64,000 nucleotides of DNA. Origin: Dokdonia sp. Its GTDB lineage: Bacteria > Bacteroidota > Bacteroidia > Flavobacteriales > Flavobacteriaceae. The stretch lies in assembly GCA_020630915.1 (NCBI GenBank), contig JAHDIF010000002.1, positions 269,956 through 333,955 of the forward strand, read 5' to 3'. The stretch's first letter is position 1; the number at the start of each line of letters is the position of its first letter. The notes beneath the pieces were generated by a model. The model was not told the DNA's origin. It made no database searches and saw only the letters and a list, made by a program, of their open reading frames with translations. Shown here piece by piece: positions 35,759-45,567 of this stretch. Position numbers and translations under genes: made by a program.

Positions 35759-36166
35759 TTAAAAAAACACTAATTTTCTATCATTTTCATTTAATCGATA
35801 AATAGTTGCCTTTTGGCTATTTTCTGGTATTAAATTGCCAATTTTCTCTGGCCACTCGATAAAAACCCAAGAGGCTCTTTCCAAATATTGTTCAAACCCA
35901 ATATCCAGAACCTCTTCCTGATGCACTATTCTGTAAAAATCAAAATGATAAATAAGCCCTTGATTTGCAGCGATGTATTCATTTACAAGTGAGAAGGTAG
36001 GACTAGATACTCTTGAGTTCACTCCTAAAGCTTTACACATAGACTTTATGAGTGTAGTTTTTCCAGCACCTATTTCTCCTTCAAATAAAAGTATTGAACT
36101 CTTACTTTCCGAAATTACTCGCGCAGCGACATTATCTAAATCAGATAATGAGTAGGTTATTTCCAT
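35759..36166 (-). CDS. tsaE: tRNA threonylcarbamoyladenosine biosynthesis ATPase TsaE
   Basis: TsaE is the ATPase of the TsaB-TsaD-TsaE complex that makes t6A at position 37 of ANN-decoding tRNAs. The 135-residue protein has the P-loop 'FEGEIGAGKTTLIKSMCKALG' region (about 29-48), the 'SSPTFSLVNEY' switch, 'IYHFDFYRI' and 'FIEWPEKIG', all family hallmarks. It lies 129 bp downstream of porX on the same strand, an arrangement common in Flavobacteria. Confidence 0.95.
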   Translation of the reverse strand: MEITYSLSDLDNVAARVISESKSSILLFEGEIGAGKTTLIKSMCKALGVNSRVSSPTFSLVNEYIAANQGLIYHFDFYRIVHQEEVLDIGFEQYLERASWVFIEWPEKIGNLIPENSQKATIYRLNENDRKLVFF

Positions 36167-36295
36167 GTTAATTTAACGAATTGGGCAAGGCGAATATACT
36201 AAAATATAATACCCAACCAAATTTTTAGCGCATTTAAACCTGTTTTATGCACATTTAAGTGGTGTATAATTCAAAAATTGTAAGAAAAGTATTAC

Positions 36296-37843
36296 TTATC
36301 GGGGTTCCAATATCGCAAAAGGTATGATCATCTCTTCTAGAGATACACCACCGTGTTGATAGGTATTTCTATAATAGCTTACGTAATGATTGTAGTTATT
36401 AGGATATGCAAAGAAATGATCACCCTTGGCAAATATAAATGAGCTACTCATATTTATAGAGGGAAGATGTATGGTTCTAGGATCTTTTGCCGCCAAGACT
36501 TCTTTTTGTTCGTACGTGAGGCTTCTACCTGTTTTGTATCTCAAATTGAGACTGGTGTTCTTATCACCTATTACTTTAGAAGGGTTCTTTACATTAATAG
36601 TTCCGTGATCTGTAGTAATAACTAGGGTCATCCCCAAGTCACGTGCTTGTTGTATCATCTCTAGTAAAGGAGAATTCTTAAACCAGCTTTCTGTAAGAGA
36701 GCGGTACGATTTATCATTGCTAGCGAGTTCTTTTATTACTTCCATTTCGGTTTTAGAATGCGAGAGCATATCTACAAAATTGTATACCACAACTGTTAGG
36801 TCGTTGTCTTTTTGAGATTTAAAATTACTAGCCAGTTTTTTACCATTACGGAGGTTGGTTATTTTATGGTACTCCCACTTTTTAGTAAAATGTAGTCTTT
36901 TTAATTGATGTTCTAAAAAGGCAGCCTCATGCATATTCTTGCCACCCTCATCTGTATCGTCTAACCAAAGGGTAGGGTGTTTCTTTTTCATCTCGCTAGG
37001 CATGAGTCCCGAAAAGATGGCATTTCTAGCATACTGCGTTGCCGTGGGAAGGATACTATAGTAAGGCTCCTCTAGGACTTTCTTATAATGAGAGTTTAAG
37101 TGGGGTTCAAAAGCTTTCCATTGGTCATATCTAAGATTATCTACAACAACAAAAAGCACTTTTTTGTCCTCTTCTAATAAAGGAGCTACTTTTTCTTTAA
37201 ATAGATTGTGTGATAGGGTAGGTGCGTCATGTCCTTCAAACCAGTCTGGATAATTTTTATCTATAAACTTGCAAAATTGATTATTGGCCTCGTTTTTTTG
37301 TGATTCTAATATTTCAAACATACTATCATCCTCTATATTTTCGAGCTCCATCTCCCAGTATATTAACTTTTGATATAACTCTGCCCATTCCTCAAAAGAA
37401 TTTACCATCGCCATGTCCATCGCAATTTTTCTAAATTCCTGTTGGTAGGAGGATGTTGTTTTTTGAGAAACCAATCTGCTATTGTCTAACGTCTTTTTTA
37501 GACTTAATAATATTTGGTTAGGATTTACAGGTTTAATGAGATAGTCTGCAATTTTAGAACCAATAGCTTCTTCCATGATATACTCTTCTTCACTTTTTGT
37601 AATCATTACCACAGGTACATTCTCTCTTTTATTTTTAATCTCACTCAAGGTTTCTAAACCTGTGAGTCCTGGCATGTTTTCATCTAGAAATACAATATCA
37701 AAATTTTGTTTATCAATAATATCAATAGCTTCTGTGCCACTATTGCAAGTAGTCACGTCGTAATTCTTCTTTTGGAGGAAAAGTATATGCGGCTTTAATA
37801 AATCTATCTCGTCATCTACCCATAAAATTTTGATGGTACTCAT
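36296..37843 (-). CDS. porX: PorX: type IX secretion response regulator with PglZ effector domain
   Basis: The start at 37843 (MSTIKILWVDDEIDLLKPH) places the receiver domain at the N-terminus; an in-frame ATG at 37897 would add 18 residues containing the palindrome-derived LSRK. The receiver (1-120) has the acidic DDE pocket and phospho-acceptor Asp54 in 'FDIVFLDENMPG'. After a helical linker, residues about 200-515 are a PglZ alkaline-phosphatase-fold domain ('VVVDNLRYDQWKAF', 'TDHGTINV'). PorX controls the type IX secretion system with the PorY kinase, and its PglZ domain cleaves cyclic and linear oligonucleotides. It fits the type IX genes at the start of the window. Confidence 0.94.
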   Translation of the reverse strand: MSTIKILWVDDEIDLLKPHILFLQKKNYDVTTCNSGTEAIDIIDKQNFDIVFLDENMPGLTGLETLSEIKNKRENVPVVMITKSEEEYIMEEAIGSKIADYLIKPVNPNQILLSLKKTLDNSRLVSQKTTSSYQQEFRKIAMDMAMVNSFEEWAELYQKLIYWEMELENIEDDSMFEILESQKNEANNQFCKFIDKNYPDWFEGHDAPTLSHNLFKEKVAPLLEEDKKVLFVVVDNLRYDQWKAFEPHLNSHYKKVLEEPYYSILPTATQYARNAIFSGLMPSEMKKKHPTLWLDDTDEGGKNMHEAAFLEHQLKRLHFTKKWEYHKITNLRNGKKLASNFKSQKDNDLTVVVYNFVDMLSHSKTEMEVIKELASNDKSYRSLTESWFKNSPLLEMIQQARDLGMTLVITTDHGTINVKNPSKVIGDKNTSLNLRYKTGRSLTYEQKEVLAAKDPRTIHLPSINMSSSFIFAKGDHFFAYPNNYNHYVSYYRNTYQHGGVSLEEMIIPFAILEPR

Positions 37844-37860
37844 ATGGTATTGTTTTTTTA

Positions 37861-37874
37861 GCTTTCGCGAAAGC
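37861..37874. repeat. Iterated palindrome, intergenic copy upstream of porX
   Basis: Exact copy 17 bp upstream of the chosen porX ATG, in the gap between divergent porX and the HD gene. Confidence 0.9.
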
Positions 37875-37923
37875 GGAACAGGTAACATTGTGCCCACCTT
37901 CTTAAAACTGATATGATTAGTAG

Positions 37924-37931
37924 TATATTTG
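37924..37931 (+). promoter_or_regulatory. Candidate -7 box TATATTTG of the HD gene
   Basis: Exact TAnnTTTG, 23 bp before the GTG start; no -33 TTG at the usual spacing. Confidence 0.45.
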
Positions 37932-37954
37932 TTTGAAATTTTCAGAAACGTTAC

Positions 37955-39184
37955 GTGACTAAAAGCACTTCCAAAGTTACTATTATTAACGACCCTATTT
38001 ATGGTTTTATTACCATTCCTAACGGGATCATTTTTGATTTAATACAGCATCCCTACTTTCAGAGGCTTAGACGTATCACTCAGATGGGTCTGTCTTATCT
38101 GGTGTATCCAGGTGCTCATCATACTCGTTTTCATCATGCGATAGGTTGTTTGCACATTATGCGCAAGGCAATGGAAACACTTAAGAATAAAGGAGTTGTT
38201 ATTTCTAAAGAAGAAGAAGAAGGGGTGCTGATAGCCATTCTTTTACATGATATTGGACACGGTCCTTTCTCTCATGCAATGGAACAAAGTATTGTGAATG
38301 GGGTGCATCATGAGGAAATTTCACTTGCGTTTATGGAGCGTTTAAATAATCAGTTTAACTCAAGTTTAACGCTTGCTATAGAAATATTTAAAGGCAGTTA
38401 TGAGCGTAAATTCCTAAACCAGCTTGTTTCTGGACAGTTGGACATGGATCGTACTGATTACCTAAAGCGTGATAGTTTTTACACAGGGATGGCAGAAGGG
38501 AATATTAATACAGATCGTATTATCGCAATGCTAGATGTCGTAGAAGATGAGCTGGTAATAGAGGAGAAAGGAATTTATACGGTTGAAAAATTTCTCGTAG
38601 CCAGGCGCTTAATGTATTGGCAAGTATACTTACATAAAACAGGAGTAGTTGCAGAGCAGTTAATCACGCGTGTTTTAAAGCGAGCAAAAGAGCTTGCCAG
38701 GGAGGGCGTCTTAGTTTTTGGCAGCCCTTCTTTGTTATTTTTTCTTAATAATGCAATAGATAAATACAGTTTTGCCTCACATTTGGATGCGTTTTCACAA
38801 CTGGATGATTATGACATTCTTTCGGCAATGAAGGTTTGGTGCTCTCATGAAGATTTTGTGCTTAGGGAACTATCTAAATGTATTATAAACAGGGATTTAC
38901 TTAAGGTAAAAATTAAAAAGAAGGCTTTTGCAAAAGCAAAACTAGATAAGCACAAACAAGCTTTAATGCAACGCTATGATATTACCAATGCAGAGGCATC
39001 TTACTTTGTTTTTGATGGTACAATCTCTAATCAAGCATATAGTTATAAACAAGGGAGTATTAAAATAGCGATGTCTAGTGGTAAAATTATTGACGTCGTA
39101 AAAGCTAGCGATCAATTAAGTCTTAAATCACTCACTAAAGAAGTAGTTAAAAACTACATGTGTTATCCTAAAGTCATCACTTAA
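37955..39184 (+). CDS. HD-domain phosphohydrolase (dGTPase-like)
   Basis: A GTG start gives 409 residues beginning close to the conserved 'IINDPIYGFITIPNGIIFDLIQHPYFQRLRRI'. Metal-site motifs are clear: 'GAHHTRFHHAIG' (first His), 'LLHDIGHGPFSHAMEQ' (HD), and 'LDMDRTDYLKRD' (last Asp). The family includes dNTP triphosphohydrolases (SAMHD1-like) and related enzymes; the exact substrate is not deducible. It starts divergently from porX and immediately precedes the lipid A genes, a conserved Flavobacterial neighbourhood. Confidence 0.92.
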   Translation: MTKSTSKVTIINDPIYGFITIPNGIIFDLIQHPYFQRLRRITQMGLSYLVYPGAHHTRFHHAIGCLHIMRKAMETLKNKGVVISKEEEEGVLIAILLHDIGHGPFSHAMEQSIVNGVHHEEISLAFMERLNNQFNSSLTLAIEIFKGSYERKFLNQLVSGQLDMDRTDYLKRDSFYTGMAEGNINTDRIIAMLDVVEDELVIEEKGIYTVEKFLVARRLMYWQVYLHKTGVVAEQLITRVLKRAKELAREGVLVFGSPSLLFFLNNAIDKYSFASHLDAFSQLDDYDILSAMKVWCSHEDFVLRELSKCIINRDLLKVKIKKKAFAKAKLDKHKQALMQRYDITNAEASYFVFDGTISNQAYSYKQGSIKIAMSSGKIIDVVKASDQLSLKSLTKEVVKNYMCYPKVIT

Positions 39185-39205
39185 TTTTTCATATTTTTGT
39201 GGCTC

Positions 39206-40231
39206 ATGAAATTTACAGCAGCTCAAATCGCAGGTATCTTAGAAGGTACTGTAGAAGGAAACCCGGAAGTAGAAGTCTCTAAGCTTGCAAAAATAGAAGA
39301 AGGCGAAAATGGTTCTTTGACTTTTTTGGCAAATCCCAAATACACTTCCTTTATATATACAACCAAGGCGTCTATTACTATTGTAAACAATGATTTTGCC
39401 CCTGAGCAAGATATTTCTACAACCTTAATACGAGTAGATAATGCATACAATTCTTTTTCAAAGCTTTTAGAATACTATAATCAGGTGAAGCTCAACAAGA
39501 GAGGTATTGAGCAACCAAGTTTTATTTCTGAATCAGCTATTTATGGAGATAACATTTATATAGGTGCATTTACATATTTAGGAGAGAATGTTGTTATAGG
39601 AGATAACGTAAAAGTTTACCCTAATGTGTATATAGGAGATAACGTTACTATAGGTAATGATTGTGTAGTTTTTGCAGGTGCAAAAATTTATTCAGAATGC
39701 GTTATAGGGAATGAAGTATATATACACAGTGGTGCAATTGTTGGTGCAGATGGGTTTGGTTTTACACCTAATGAAAAAGGTGAGTATTCTAAAGTACCAC
39801 AAACGGGTAATGTAATCATTGAAGATAATGTAGATATAGGGGCAGGAACTACTATTGATAGAGCTACTTTAGGGTCTACTATAATTAGAAAGGGAGTAAA
39901 GCTAGATAATCAAATCCAGATTGCCCATAATGTAGAAATTGGCGCTCATACTGCAATTGCTGCACAAACAGGTATTGCAGGTTCTTCAAAAATTGGAAAA
40001 AATTGTTTAATAGGAGGACAAGTAGGCGTTGCTGGTCATATTACTATAGGAGATAGAGTTCGCGTGCAAGCACAATCTGGTATAGGTAGAAATATTAAAG
40101 ATGACGAAGTTCTGCAAGGATCTCCATCTTTTGGTTATGCAGACTGGAATAGATCTTATGTACATTTTAAAAATCTTCCAAAAATAGTTCAAACGGTTAA
40201 CCAACTTGAAAAAAAGATAAATCATGAGTAA
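39206..40231 (+). CDS. lpxD: UDP-3-O-acylglucosamine N-acyltransferase
   Basis: LpxD adds the second hydroxyacyl chain in lipid A synthesis, from acyl-ACP. The ATG at 39206 ([22 protein letters not shown]) fits the family N-terminus better than the TTG three codons upstream. The 341-residue protein has the uridine-binding N-terminal domain, then left-handed beta-helix hexapeptide repeats (about 100-310, '[19 protein letters not shown]'). It has the catalytic His in '[10 protein letters not shown]' and a C-terminal helix. Its end overlaps lpxC/fabZ by 8 bp. A TATTTTTG sequence at 39192 could be a promoter. Confidence 0.95.
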   Translation: MKFTAAQIAGILEGTVEGNPEVEVSKLAKIEEGENGSLTFLANPKYTSFIYTTKASITIVNNDFAPEQDISTTLIRVDNAYNSFSKLLEYYNQVKLNKRGIEQPSFISESAIYGDNIYIGAFTYLGENVVIGDNVKVYPNVYIGDNVTIGNDCVVFAGAKIYSECVIGNEVYIHSGAIVGADGFGFTPNEKGEYSKVPQTGNVIIEDNVDIGAGTTIDRATLGSTIIRKGVKLDNQIQIAHNVEIGAHTAIAAQTGIAGSSKIGKNCLIGGQVGVAGHITIGDRVRVQAQSGIGRNIKDDEVLQGSPSFGYADWNRSYVHFKNLPKIVQTVNQLEKKINHE

Positions 40232-41630
40232 CGCTTGCGCACAACAATGTACCATAGCAAATGAGATGACTCTTAAAGGGGTAGGGCTTCATACTGGAGC
40301 AGAGGTCACGATGACTTTTAAACCAGCAGAAGCAAACCACGGTTATAAATTTAAACGAGTAGATCTAGAAGGAGAACCTATCATTCCTGCAGATGCCTCC
40401 TTAGTGACTAATACACAAAGAGGTACAAACCTAGAAAAGAATGGAGTTTCTATACAAACTACTGAGCACGTGCTGGCTGCGTGTGTGGGGCTAGAGATAG
40501 ATAATCTTCTAATTGAGCTTAACGCGTCAGAGCCTCCTATCATGGATGGCTCTTCTAAATTTTTTGTGGAAGCTTTGGAAAAAGCAGGAATTCAGAAACA
40601 AGAAGAGGAAAGGAGGGAATATGTTGTGAAAAATATCATCACATATACGGATGAAGACTCTGGTAGTGAGATTATTTTGATGCCTTCAGACGAGTATCAA
40701 GTTACCACTATGGTGGATTTTGGAACCAAAGTTCTGGGCACACAAAATGCAAGTATAAAACATATCTCTGAGTTTAAAGAGGAGATATCTGACAGTAGAA
40801 CCTTTAGTTTCTTACATGAACTTGAAATGTTGCTAGAGCATGGTCTTATAAAAGGAGGAGATCTTAATAATGCGATAGTATATGTAGATAAAGAACTCTC
40901 TGATGCTACGATGGACAAATTACGAGTTGCCTTTAATAAAGAACATATAGCCGTAAAGCCTAATGGGATTTTAGATAATTTAACCTTGCACCATCCTAAC
41001 GAGGCAGCAAGGCATAAACTGCTAGATGTTATAGGAGATCTTGCGCTAGCAGGTACAAGAATACGAGGAAAGGTAATTGCAAATAAACCTGGACATTTCG
41101 TAAATACCCAGTTTGCAAAGAAATTGCAAAAAATAGTTAAAGCAGAGAGGCGTAATAGCGTCCCAGATGTAGATCTACACGCGACTCCGGTTAAAGACAT
41201 AAACCAGATAATGGAAATGCTGCCACATAGGCCTCCTTTTTTACTGGTAGATAAAATATTAGAACTTACAGATACGAAGGTTATAGGAATTAAAAATGTC
41301 ACGATGAATGAACCATTTTTTGTGGGGCATTTTCCAGGAGCACCAGTAATGCCTGGTGTTTTACAGATTGAGGCAATGGCACAAACAGGAGGAATACTCG
41401 TGTTAAGCACTGTGCCTGATCCAGAAAATTACCTAACCTATTTATTAAAAATTGATAATGTACGTTATAAGCATCAAGTAGTACCAGGCGACACATTGAT
41501 ATTTAAACTAGATTTAATGTCTCCTATACGGAGAGGTATATGCCAGATGCAAGCGAGAGCCTATGCAAATGGACGACTAGTTTCCGAAGCAGAGATAATG
41601 GCTCAAATTGTAAAAGTTAAGAACAATTAG
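40224..41630 (+). CDS. lpxC/fabZ: Bifunctional LpxC deacetylase / FabZ dehydratase
   Basis: The 468-residue protein fuses two enzymes, as usual in Bacteroidetes. Residues 1-300 are LpxC, the zinc UDP-3-O-acyl-GlcNAc deacetylase and committed step of lipid A: '[17 protein letters not shown]', 'TTEHVLAA' (zinc His) and '[19 protein letters not shown]' (the remaining ligands). Residues about 315-460 are FabZ, the 3-hydroxyacyl-ACP dehydratase: '[14 protein letters not shown]' and '[20 protein letters not shown]' with catalytic His and Glu. Both draw on the hydroxyacyl-ACP pool. lpxA follows after 3 bp. Confidence 0.97.
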   Translation: MSNACAQQCTIANEMTLKGVGLHTGAEVTMTFKPAEANHGYKFKRVDLEGEPIIPADASLVTNTQRGTNLEKNGVSIQTTEHVLAACVGLEIDNLLIELNASEPPIMDGSSKFFVEALEKAGIQKQEEERREYVVKNIITYTDEDSGSEIILMPSDEYQVTTMVDFGTKVLGTQNASIKHISEFKEEISDSRTFSFLHELEMLLEHGLIKGGDLNNAIVYVDKELSDATMDKLRVAFNKEHIAVKPNGILDNLTLHHPNEAARHKLLDVIGDLALAGTRIRGKVIANKPGHFVNTQFAKKLQKIVKAERRNSVPDVDLHATPVKDINQIMEMLPHRPPFLLVDKILELTDTKVIGIKNVTMNEPFFVGHFPGAPVMPGVLQIEAMAQTGGILVLSTVPDPENYLTYLLKIDNVRYKHQVVPGDTLIFKLDLMSPIRRGICQMQARAYANGRLVSEAEIMAQIVKVKNN

Positions 41631-41633
41631 ATT

Positions 41634-42416
41634 ATGAATCAACCACTTGCATATGTGCATCCAGGGGCCAAAATCGCAAAAAATGTTGTGATAGAACCTT
41701 TCACCACCATACATAATAATGTGGTTATAGGAGAAGGAAGCTGGATAGGATCTAATGTAACTATTATGGAAGGAGCTCGTATTGGCAAAAATGTAAGTAT
41801 TTTTCCTGGAGCCGTAATAAGTGCAGTACCACAAGATAAAAAGTTCAATGATGAGGATACCGTAACCATTATAGGAGATAACACTACAATTAGAGAATGT
41901 GTTACAATTAATCGTGGTACCACAGATCGAATGAAAACTCAAGTTGGTGATAATTGTTGGATTATGGCTTATTGTCATATAGCACATGACTGCATTGTGG
42001 GAGATAACTGTATTTTTTCAAATAATAGCACATTAGCAGGACACATTACAGTAGGAGATTATGTTGTACTAGCAGGAATGGCTGCAATACAGCAATTCTG
42101 TACAATAGGAAGTCATGCATTTGTAACAGGCGGTTCTTTGGTTCGTAAAGATGTTCCACCTTATGTAAAAGCTGGAAGAGAACCTCTTAGTTATGTAGGG
42201 ATTAACTCTATAGGGCTAAGAAGGCGTGGTTTTACAACAGAAAAAATAAGAGAAATACAGAATATATTCAGAATCTTGTATCAAAAGAACTATAACAATT
42301 CTCAAGCTGTGCAGATTATTGAGGCAGAAATGGAAGCAACTCCAGAAAGAGATGAGATTTTGCAATTTATACGTAATTCCCAGCGCGGAATTATGAAAGG
42401 ATATTTCAGTTCTTAA
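41634..42416 (+). CDS. lpxA: UDP-N-acetylglucosamine acyltransferase
   Basis: LpxA starts lipid A synthesis by O-acylating UDP-GlcNAc. The 260-residue protein is a left-handed beta-helix ('IGEGSWIGSNVTIMEGARIGKNVSI') with the catalytic His in 'MAYCHIAHDCIVGDNCI' and the conserved 'GINSIGLRRRGF' start of the C-terminal helical domain. The length and motifs are those of the family. It ends the lpxD-lpxC/fabZ-lpxA run; 84 bp with an exact palindrome separate it from efp. Confidence 0.96.
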   Translation: MNQPLAYVHPGAKIAKNVVIEPFTTIHNNVVIGEGSWIGSNVTIMEGARIGKNVSIFPGAVISAVPQDKKFNDEDTVTIIGDNTTIRECVTINRGTTDRMKTQVGDNCWIMAYCHIAHDCIVGDNCIFSNNSTLAGHITVGDYVVLAGMAAIQQFCTIGSHAFVTGGSLVRKDVPPYVKAGREPLSYVGINSIGLRRRGFTTEKIREIQNIFRILYQKNYNNSQAVQIIEAEMEATPERDEILQFIRNSQRGIMKGYFSS

Positions 42417-42435
42417 AAATTATTGGTACTATTGC

Positions 42436-42449
42436 GCTTTCGCGAAAGC
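42436..42449. repeat. Iterated palindrome, intergenic copy between lpxA and efp
   Basis: Exact copy extended to GCGCTTTCGCGAAAGCG, 20 bp after the lpxA stop. Confidence 0.9.
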
Positions 42450-42500
42450 GTAAATGGAAAAAAAATATAAACATCGCACATTGCGATTTACATAAAACCT

Positions 42501-43067
42501 ATGGCATCTACATCAGACATTAGAAACGGATTGTGTATACATTACAATCATGATATTTTTAAAATAATAGAATTTCTTCACGTTAAACCAGGAAAGGGAC
42601 CTGCCTTTGTGCGTACTAAACTGAAGAGTGTTACCACTGGTAAAGTTATTGACAATACTTTTTCTGCTGGTCATAAAATAGACGAAGTTCGTGTAGAAAC
42701 ACACAAATTTCAATTTCTATATAATGATGGAGAAGGATACCACTTTATGAATACGGAAGACTATAGCCAGATGGCGTTGCAAGAAAGCGCTTTGGACCGT
42801 CCAGATCTTATGAAAGAAGGTGAGGTCGTAACTATTCTCATAAACTCAGAAGATGGCGCGCCATTATCAGTAGATATGCCAGCCTCTGTTATATTAGAGG
42901 TTACATCTACAGAGCCTGGTGTTAAAGGAAATACGGCTACAAATGCTACGAAACCTGCTACGGTAGAAACAGGGGCAAAGGTAAATGTGCCGCTTTTTAT
43001 AAATGAAGGTGATAAAATTAAAGTAGATACAGAAAAAGGCACTTATAAGGAACGTGTTAAAGAGTAA
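42501..43067 (+). CDS. efp: Elongation factor P
   Basis: EF-P relieves ribosome stalling at polyproline. The 188-residue protein has the three-domain layout: domain I with the loop 'HVKPGKGPAFVRTK' (modifiable Lys near 33), domain II 'YHFMNTEDYSQMAL' and domain III 'DMPASVILEVTSTEPGVKGNTATNATKPATVETG' with the conserved 'VPLFINEGDKIKVDTEKGTYKERV' ending. Whether the tip Lys is modified cannot be read from the window. A terminator follows. Confidence 0.97.
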   Translation: MASTSDIRNGLCIHYNHDIFKIIEFLHVKPGKGPAFVRTKLKSVTTGKVIDNTFSAGHKIDEVRVETHKFQFLYNDGEGYHFMNTEDYSQMALQESALDRPDLMKEGEVVTILINSEDGAPLSVDMPASVILEVTSTEPGVKGNTATNATKPATVETGAKVNVPLFINEGDKIKVDTEKGTYKERVKE

Positions 43068-43089
43068 TTAGTTAAACATATTTTAATGA

Positions 43090-43120
43090 AATAATCCCGA
43101 ATAGTACGGGATTATTTTTT
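43090..43120 (+). terminator. Terminator after efp
   Basis: Stem ATAATCCCG / CGGGATTAT with loop AATAGTA, followed by a T-run. Confidence 0.85.
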
Positions 43121-43134
43121 GCTATATTCGTTAA

Positions 43135-44073
43135 GTGAAATTTCCTCAAATACATACACTCCAGCAAATTGCAACTATTATTAATTGCTCGTTTGTAGGA
43201 GACAGTTCATTTCCAGTTTATGGTATGAATGAAATACACGTTGTAACCGAAGGAGACATCGTGTTTGTAGACCATCCTAAGTACTACGATAAAGCCTTAG
43301 AAAGTGCGGCTACAATTATACTCATTAATAAAGAAGTACCTTGCCCAGAAGGTAAGGCATTACTGATCTCTGATGATCCCTTTAGAGATTTTAACATTCT
43401 CACGAATTATTTTAAACCATTTGAAAAAAGTGACGTTACTATCGCTTCTACTGCCACTATTGGTGTTGGTTCAGTAATTCAGCCCGGTTGTATGATAGGG
43501 AATCACGTGCAAATAGGCAGAAACTGCACGATACATGCAAATGTGAGTATATACGACCATACCATAATAGGGGATAATGTTACTATTCATGCTGGCACGG
43601 TGCTAGGTGCTGATGCGTTCTATTATAAAAAGAGAGAAGAAGGCTTTGATAAGCTTATTTCTGGAGGTCGTGTAGTCGTTAAAAATAATGTAGATATAGG
43701 TGCTGCGTGTACTATTGATAAAGGAGTAACGGGTGATACTACCATAGGAGAAGGGACAAAAATAGATAATCAAGTACATATTGGACACGATACAATTGTT
43801 GGCAGAAAAGTGCTTATAGCCTCTCAAACGGGTGTTGCTGGATGTGTCATTATAGAAGATGAAGTTACAATCTGGGGGCAAGTAGGTATAACCAGTGGTG
43901 TTACCATAGGAGCAAAGGCAGTTATATCTGCACAAAGCGGCGTGAGTAAAAGCTTAGAAGGTAAAAAAAGTTATTTTGGCACACCTGCTGGTGATTTTAG
44001 AGAAAAATATAAAGAAATAGCTAATCTTAGACTAGTGCCCGAGTTAATAGAGAAATTAAAGAATAAGAAATGA
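43135..44073 (+). CDS. LpxD-like acyltransferase paralogue
   Basis: A GTG start (15 bp after the terminator) gives 312 residues. It has the LpxD N-terminal domain ('EIHVVTEGDIVFVDHPKYYDKAL') and a left-handed beta-helix ('IGRNCTIHANVSIYDHTIIGDNVTI'), with a His in 'VHIGHDTIVG' at the catalytic position. It lacks the C-terminal acyl-carrier-protein-binding helix length of the lpxD at 39206. The conserved placement after efp suggests a distinct role, perhaps in another acylated sugar; LpxD activity is possible. It overlaps the next gene by 4 bp. Confidence 0.85.
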   Translation: MKFPQIHTLQQIATIINCSFVGDSSFPVYGMNEIHVVTEGDIVFVDHPKYYDKALESAATIILINKEVPCPEGKALLISDDPFRDFNILTNYFKPFEKSDVTIASTATIGVGSVIQPGCMIGNHVQIGRNCTIHANVSIYDHTIIGDNVTIHAGTVLGADAFYYKKREEGFDKLISGGRVVVKNNVDIGAACTIDKGVTGDTTIGEGTKIDNQVHIGHDTIVGRKVLIASQTGVAGCVIIEDEVTIWGQVGITSGVTIGAKAVISAQSGVSKSLEGKKSYFGTPAGDFREKYKEIANLRLVPELIEKLKNKK

Positions 44074-44483
44074 TATCAGAAGAAAAAAGAGTAGTAAGTG
44101 ATTTTTATACAACAGATTTTTTTAACAATAGTCAGAATGTAGAGAAATATTTACATCCGGAGATGGAGCTTTTTTGGAATGCTAGAACGGGATACTCACA
44201 TATGTTTCGAAAAGATATAGCTAAAGTAACTCAAGAAGCTGCTAAATCATTTGATTCTGTGCGTTGTGAGATAACTCATTTACTGCAGGAGAATAATCAC
44301 GTTACCATACGGTTTACATTTTTTATATGTACTATAGAAAACCCAACCGAAGAAGTTCCTGTGGCTCATTTTATTGCTATCTGGGAGATGAAGGATGGCT
44401 TGATGTATAAAGGTTATCAAATAAGTCAGCCAGCAGAGGAAGATCCCAAAGCAATGACATCTTACCAAGGAATAAATTTGTAA
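44070..44483 (+). CDS. NTF2/SnoaL-like small protein
   Basis: The 137-residue protein begins with ATGA overlapping the previous stop. The sequence fits a cone-shaped NTF2-like fold: helical 'EEKRVVSDFYTTDFFNNSQNVEKYLHPEMELFW' followed by curved strands 'VTIRFTFFICTIENP' and 'HFIAIWEMKDGLMYKGYQISQPAEEDP'. SnoaL-like proteins include isomerases, hydratases and ligand binders; no catalytic residues stand out. Coupled to the LpxD paralogue, it may act in the same pathway. Confidence 0.75.
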   Translation: MISEEKRVVSDFYTTDFFNNSQNVEKYLHPEMELFWNARTGYSHMFRKDIAKVTQEAAKSFDSVRCEITHLLQENNHVTIRFTFFICTIENPTEEVPVAHFIAIWEMKDGLMYKGYQISQPAEEDPKAMTSYQGINL

Positions 44484-44513
44484 AAATCATTTTAGCAAGA
44501 ATGATTAAAAAGT

Positions 44514-44521
44514 TACTTTTG
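44514..44521 (+). promoter_or_regulatory. Candidate -7 box TACTTTTG of sucD
   Basis: Exact TAnnTTTG, 24 bp before the ATG. A dyad AATCATT-N8-AATGATT (44485-44506) lies where a -33 or operator would be. Confidence 0.5.
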
Positions 44522-44545
44522 TAATTCAAATTTTAAAAGGAACCA

Positions 44546-45415
44546 ATGAGCGTTTTAGTTAATAAAAATTCAAAAATTATTGTTCAAGGATTTACAGGAA
44601 GTGAGGGTACTTTTCACGCTGGTCAAATGATTGAATATGGTACAAATGTAGTAGGTGGTGTTACTCCAGGAAAAGGAGGTCAGACACATCTTGATCGTCC
44701 AGTATTTAATACAGTGGCAGAAGCTGTAGAAAAGGTAGGGGCAGATACGACTATAATTTTTGTACCGCCAGCTTTCGCTGCAGACGCTATTATGGAAGCT
44801 GCAGATGCTGGTATAAAGGTGATTATAACAATTACTGAAGGAATTCCAGTCGCAGATATGATTGTAGCTTCAGATTATATAAAAAATAAAGATTGTAGAC
44901 TCGTGGGACCTAACTGTCCGGGTGTTATTACTCCTGGCGAAGCGAAAGTGGGTATTATGCCTGGTTTTGTTTTTAAACAAGGTAAAGTAGGAATCGTTTC
45001 AAAGTCTGGAACGCTTACCTATGAAGCTGCAGACCAAGTAGTAAAACAAGGATTAGGAATAACAACGGCGATAGGAATAGGAGGGGATCCAATTATTGGA
45101 ACGACTACAAAAGAAGCTGTTGAGCTCTTAATAAATGATCCAGAGACAGAAGCTGTCGTAATGATCGGAGAAATAGGAGGACAACTTGAAGCAGATGCTG
45201 CACAATGGTATAAAGCTAGTGGTAGTAAGAAGCCAGTAGTAGGATTTATTGCTGGAGAGACTGCACCTGCTGGTCGTACGATGGGGCATGCTGGTGCAAT
45301 TGTAGGAGGATCTGACGATACTGCGCAAGCAAAAAAAGCGATTATGAGAGAATGTGGGATACACGTTGTAGATAGTCCAGCAGAAATAGGTAAAAAGGTG
45401 GCTGAAGTTCTTTAA
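44546..45415 (+). CDS. sucD: Succinyl-CoA synthetase alpha subunit
   Basis: SucD carries the CoA-binding domain and the phosphorylated His of the TCA enzyme making succinate, CoA and NTP. The 289-residue protein shows '[20 protein letters not shown]' (CoA pocket), '[23 protein letters not shown]', '[14 protein letters not shown]' and the phospho-His in '[13 protein letters not shown]'. The beta-subunit gene sucC is not in the window, as is usual in Flavobacteria where the two are split. It is monocistronic, with its own promoter and terminator. Confidence 0.97.
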   Translation: MSVLVNKNSKIIVQGFTGSEGTFHAGQMIEYGTNVVGGVTPGKGGQTHLDRPVFNTVAEAVEKVGADTTIIFVPPAFAADAIMEAADAGIKVIITITEGIPVADMIVASDYIKNKDCRLVGPNCPGVITPGEAKVGIMPGFVFKQGKVGIVSKSGTLTYEAADQVVKQGLGITTAIGIGGDPIIGTTTKEAVELLINDPETEAVVMIGEIGGQLEADAAQWYKASGSKKPVVGFIAGETAPAGRTMGHAGAIVGGSDDTAQAKKAIMRECGIHVVDSPAEIGKKVAEVL

Positions 45416-45439
45416 GAATTGCTGCTTATTGACATATTT

Positions 45440-45468
45440 AAAACCTCTCTATTTAGAGAGGTTTTTTT
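45440..45468 (+). terminator. Terminator after sucD
   Basis: Stem AAACCTCTCT / AGAGAGGTTT with loop ATTT and a long T-run. Confidence 0.88.
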
Positions 45469-45491
45469 ATGGGGTTACCTTTGGCTTTTGC

Positions 45492-45499
45492 TATATTTG
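45492..45499 (+). promoter_or_regulatory. Candidate -7 box TATATTTG of fabG
   Basis: Exact TAnnTTTG, 68 bp before the fabG ATG; no clear -33. Confidence 0.4.
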
Positions 45500-45567
45500 A
45501 GAAATACACTTTATGTATTAGAAATTTAATTGTAATAGAATATTTTATATAATAACAAGAAATTTTC

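Noticed and set aside
40697-41410. Long minus-strand frame opposite lpxC/fabZ
   Set aside because: Shadow of a strongly conserved gene; its translation is Ser/Cys/Ile-rich and lacks any domain.
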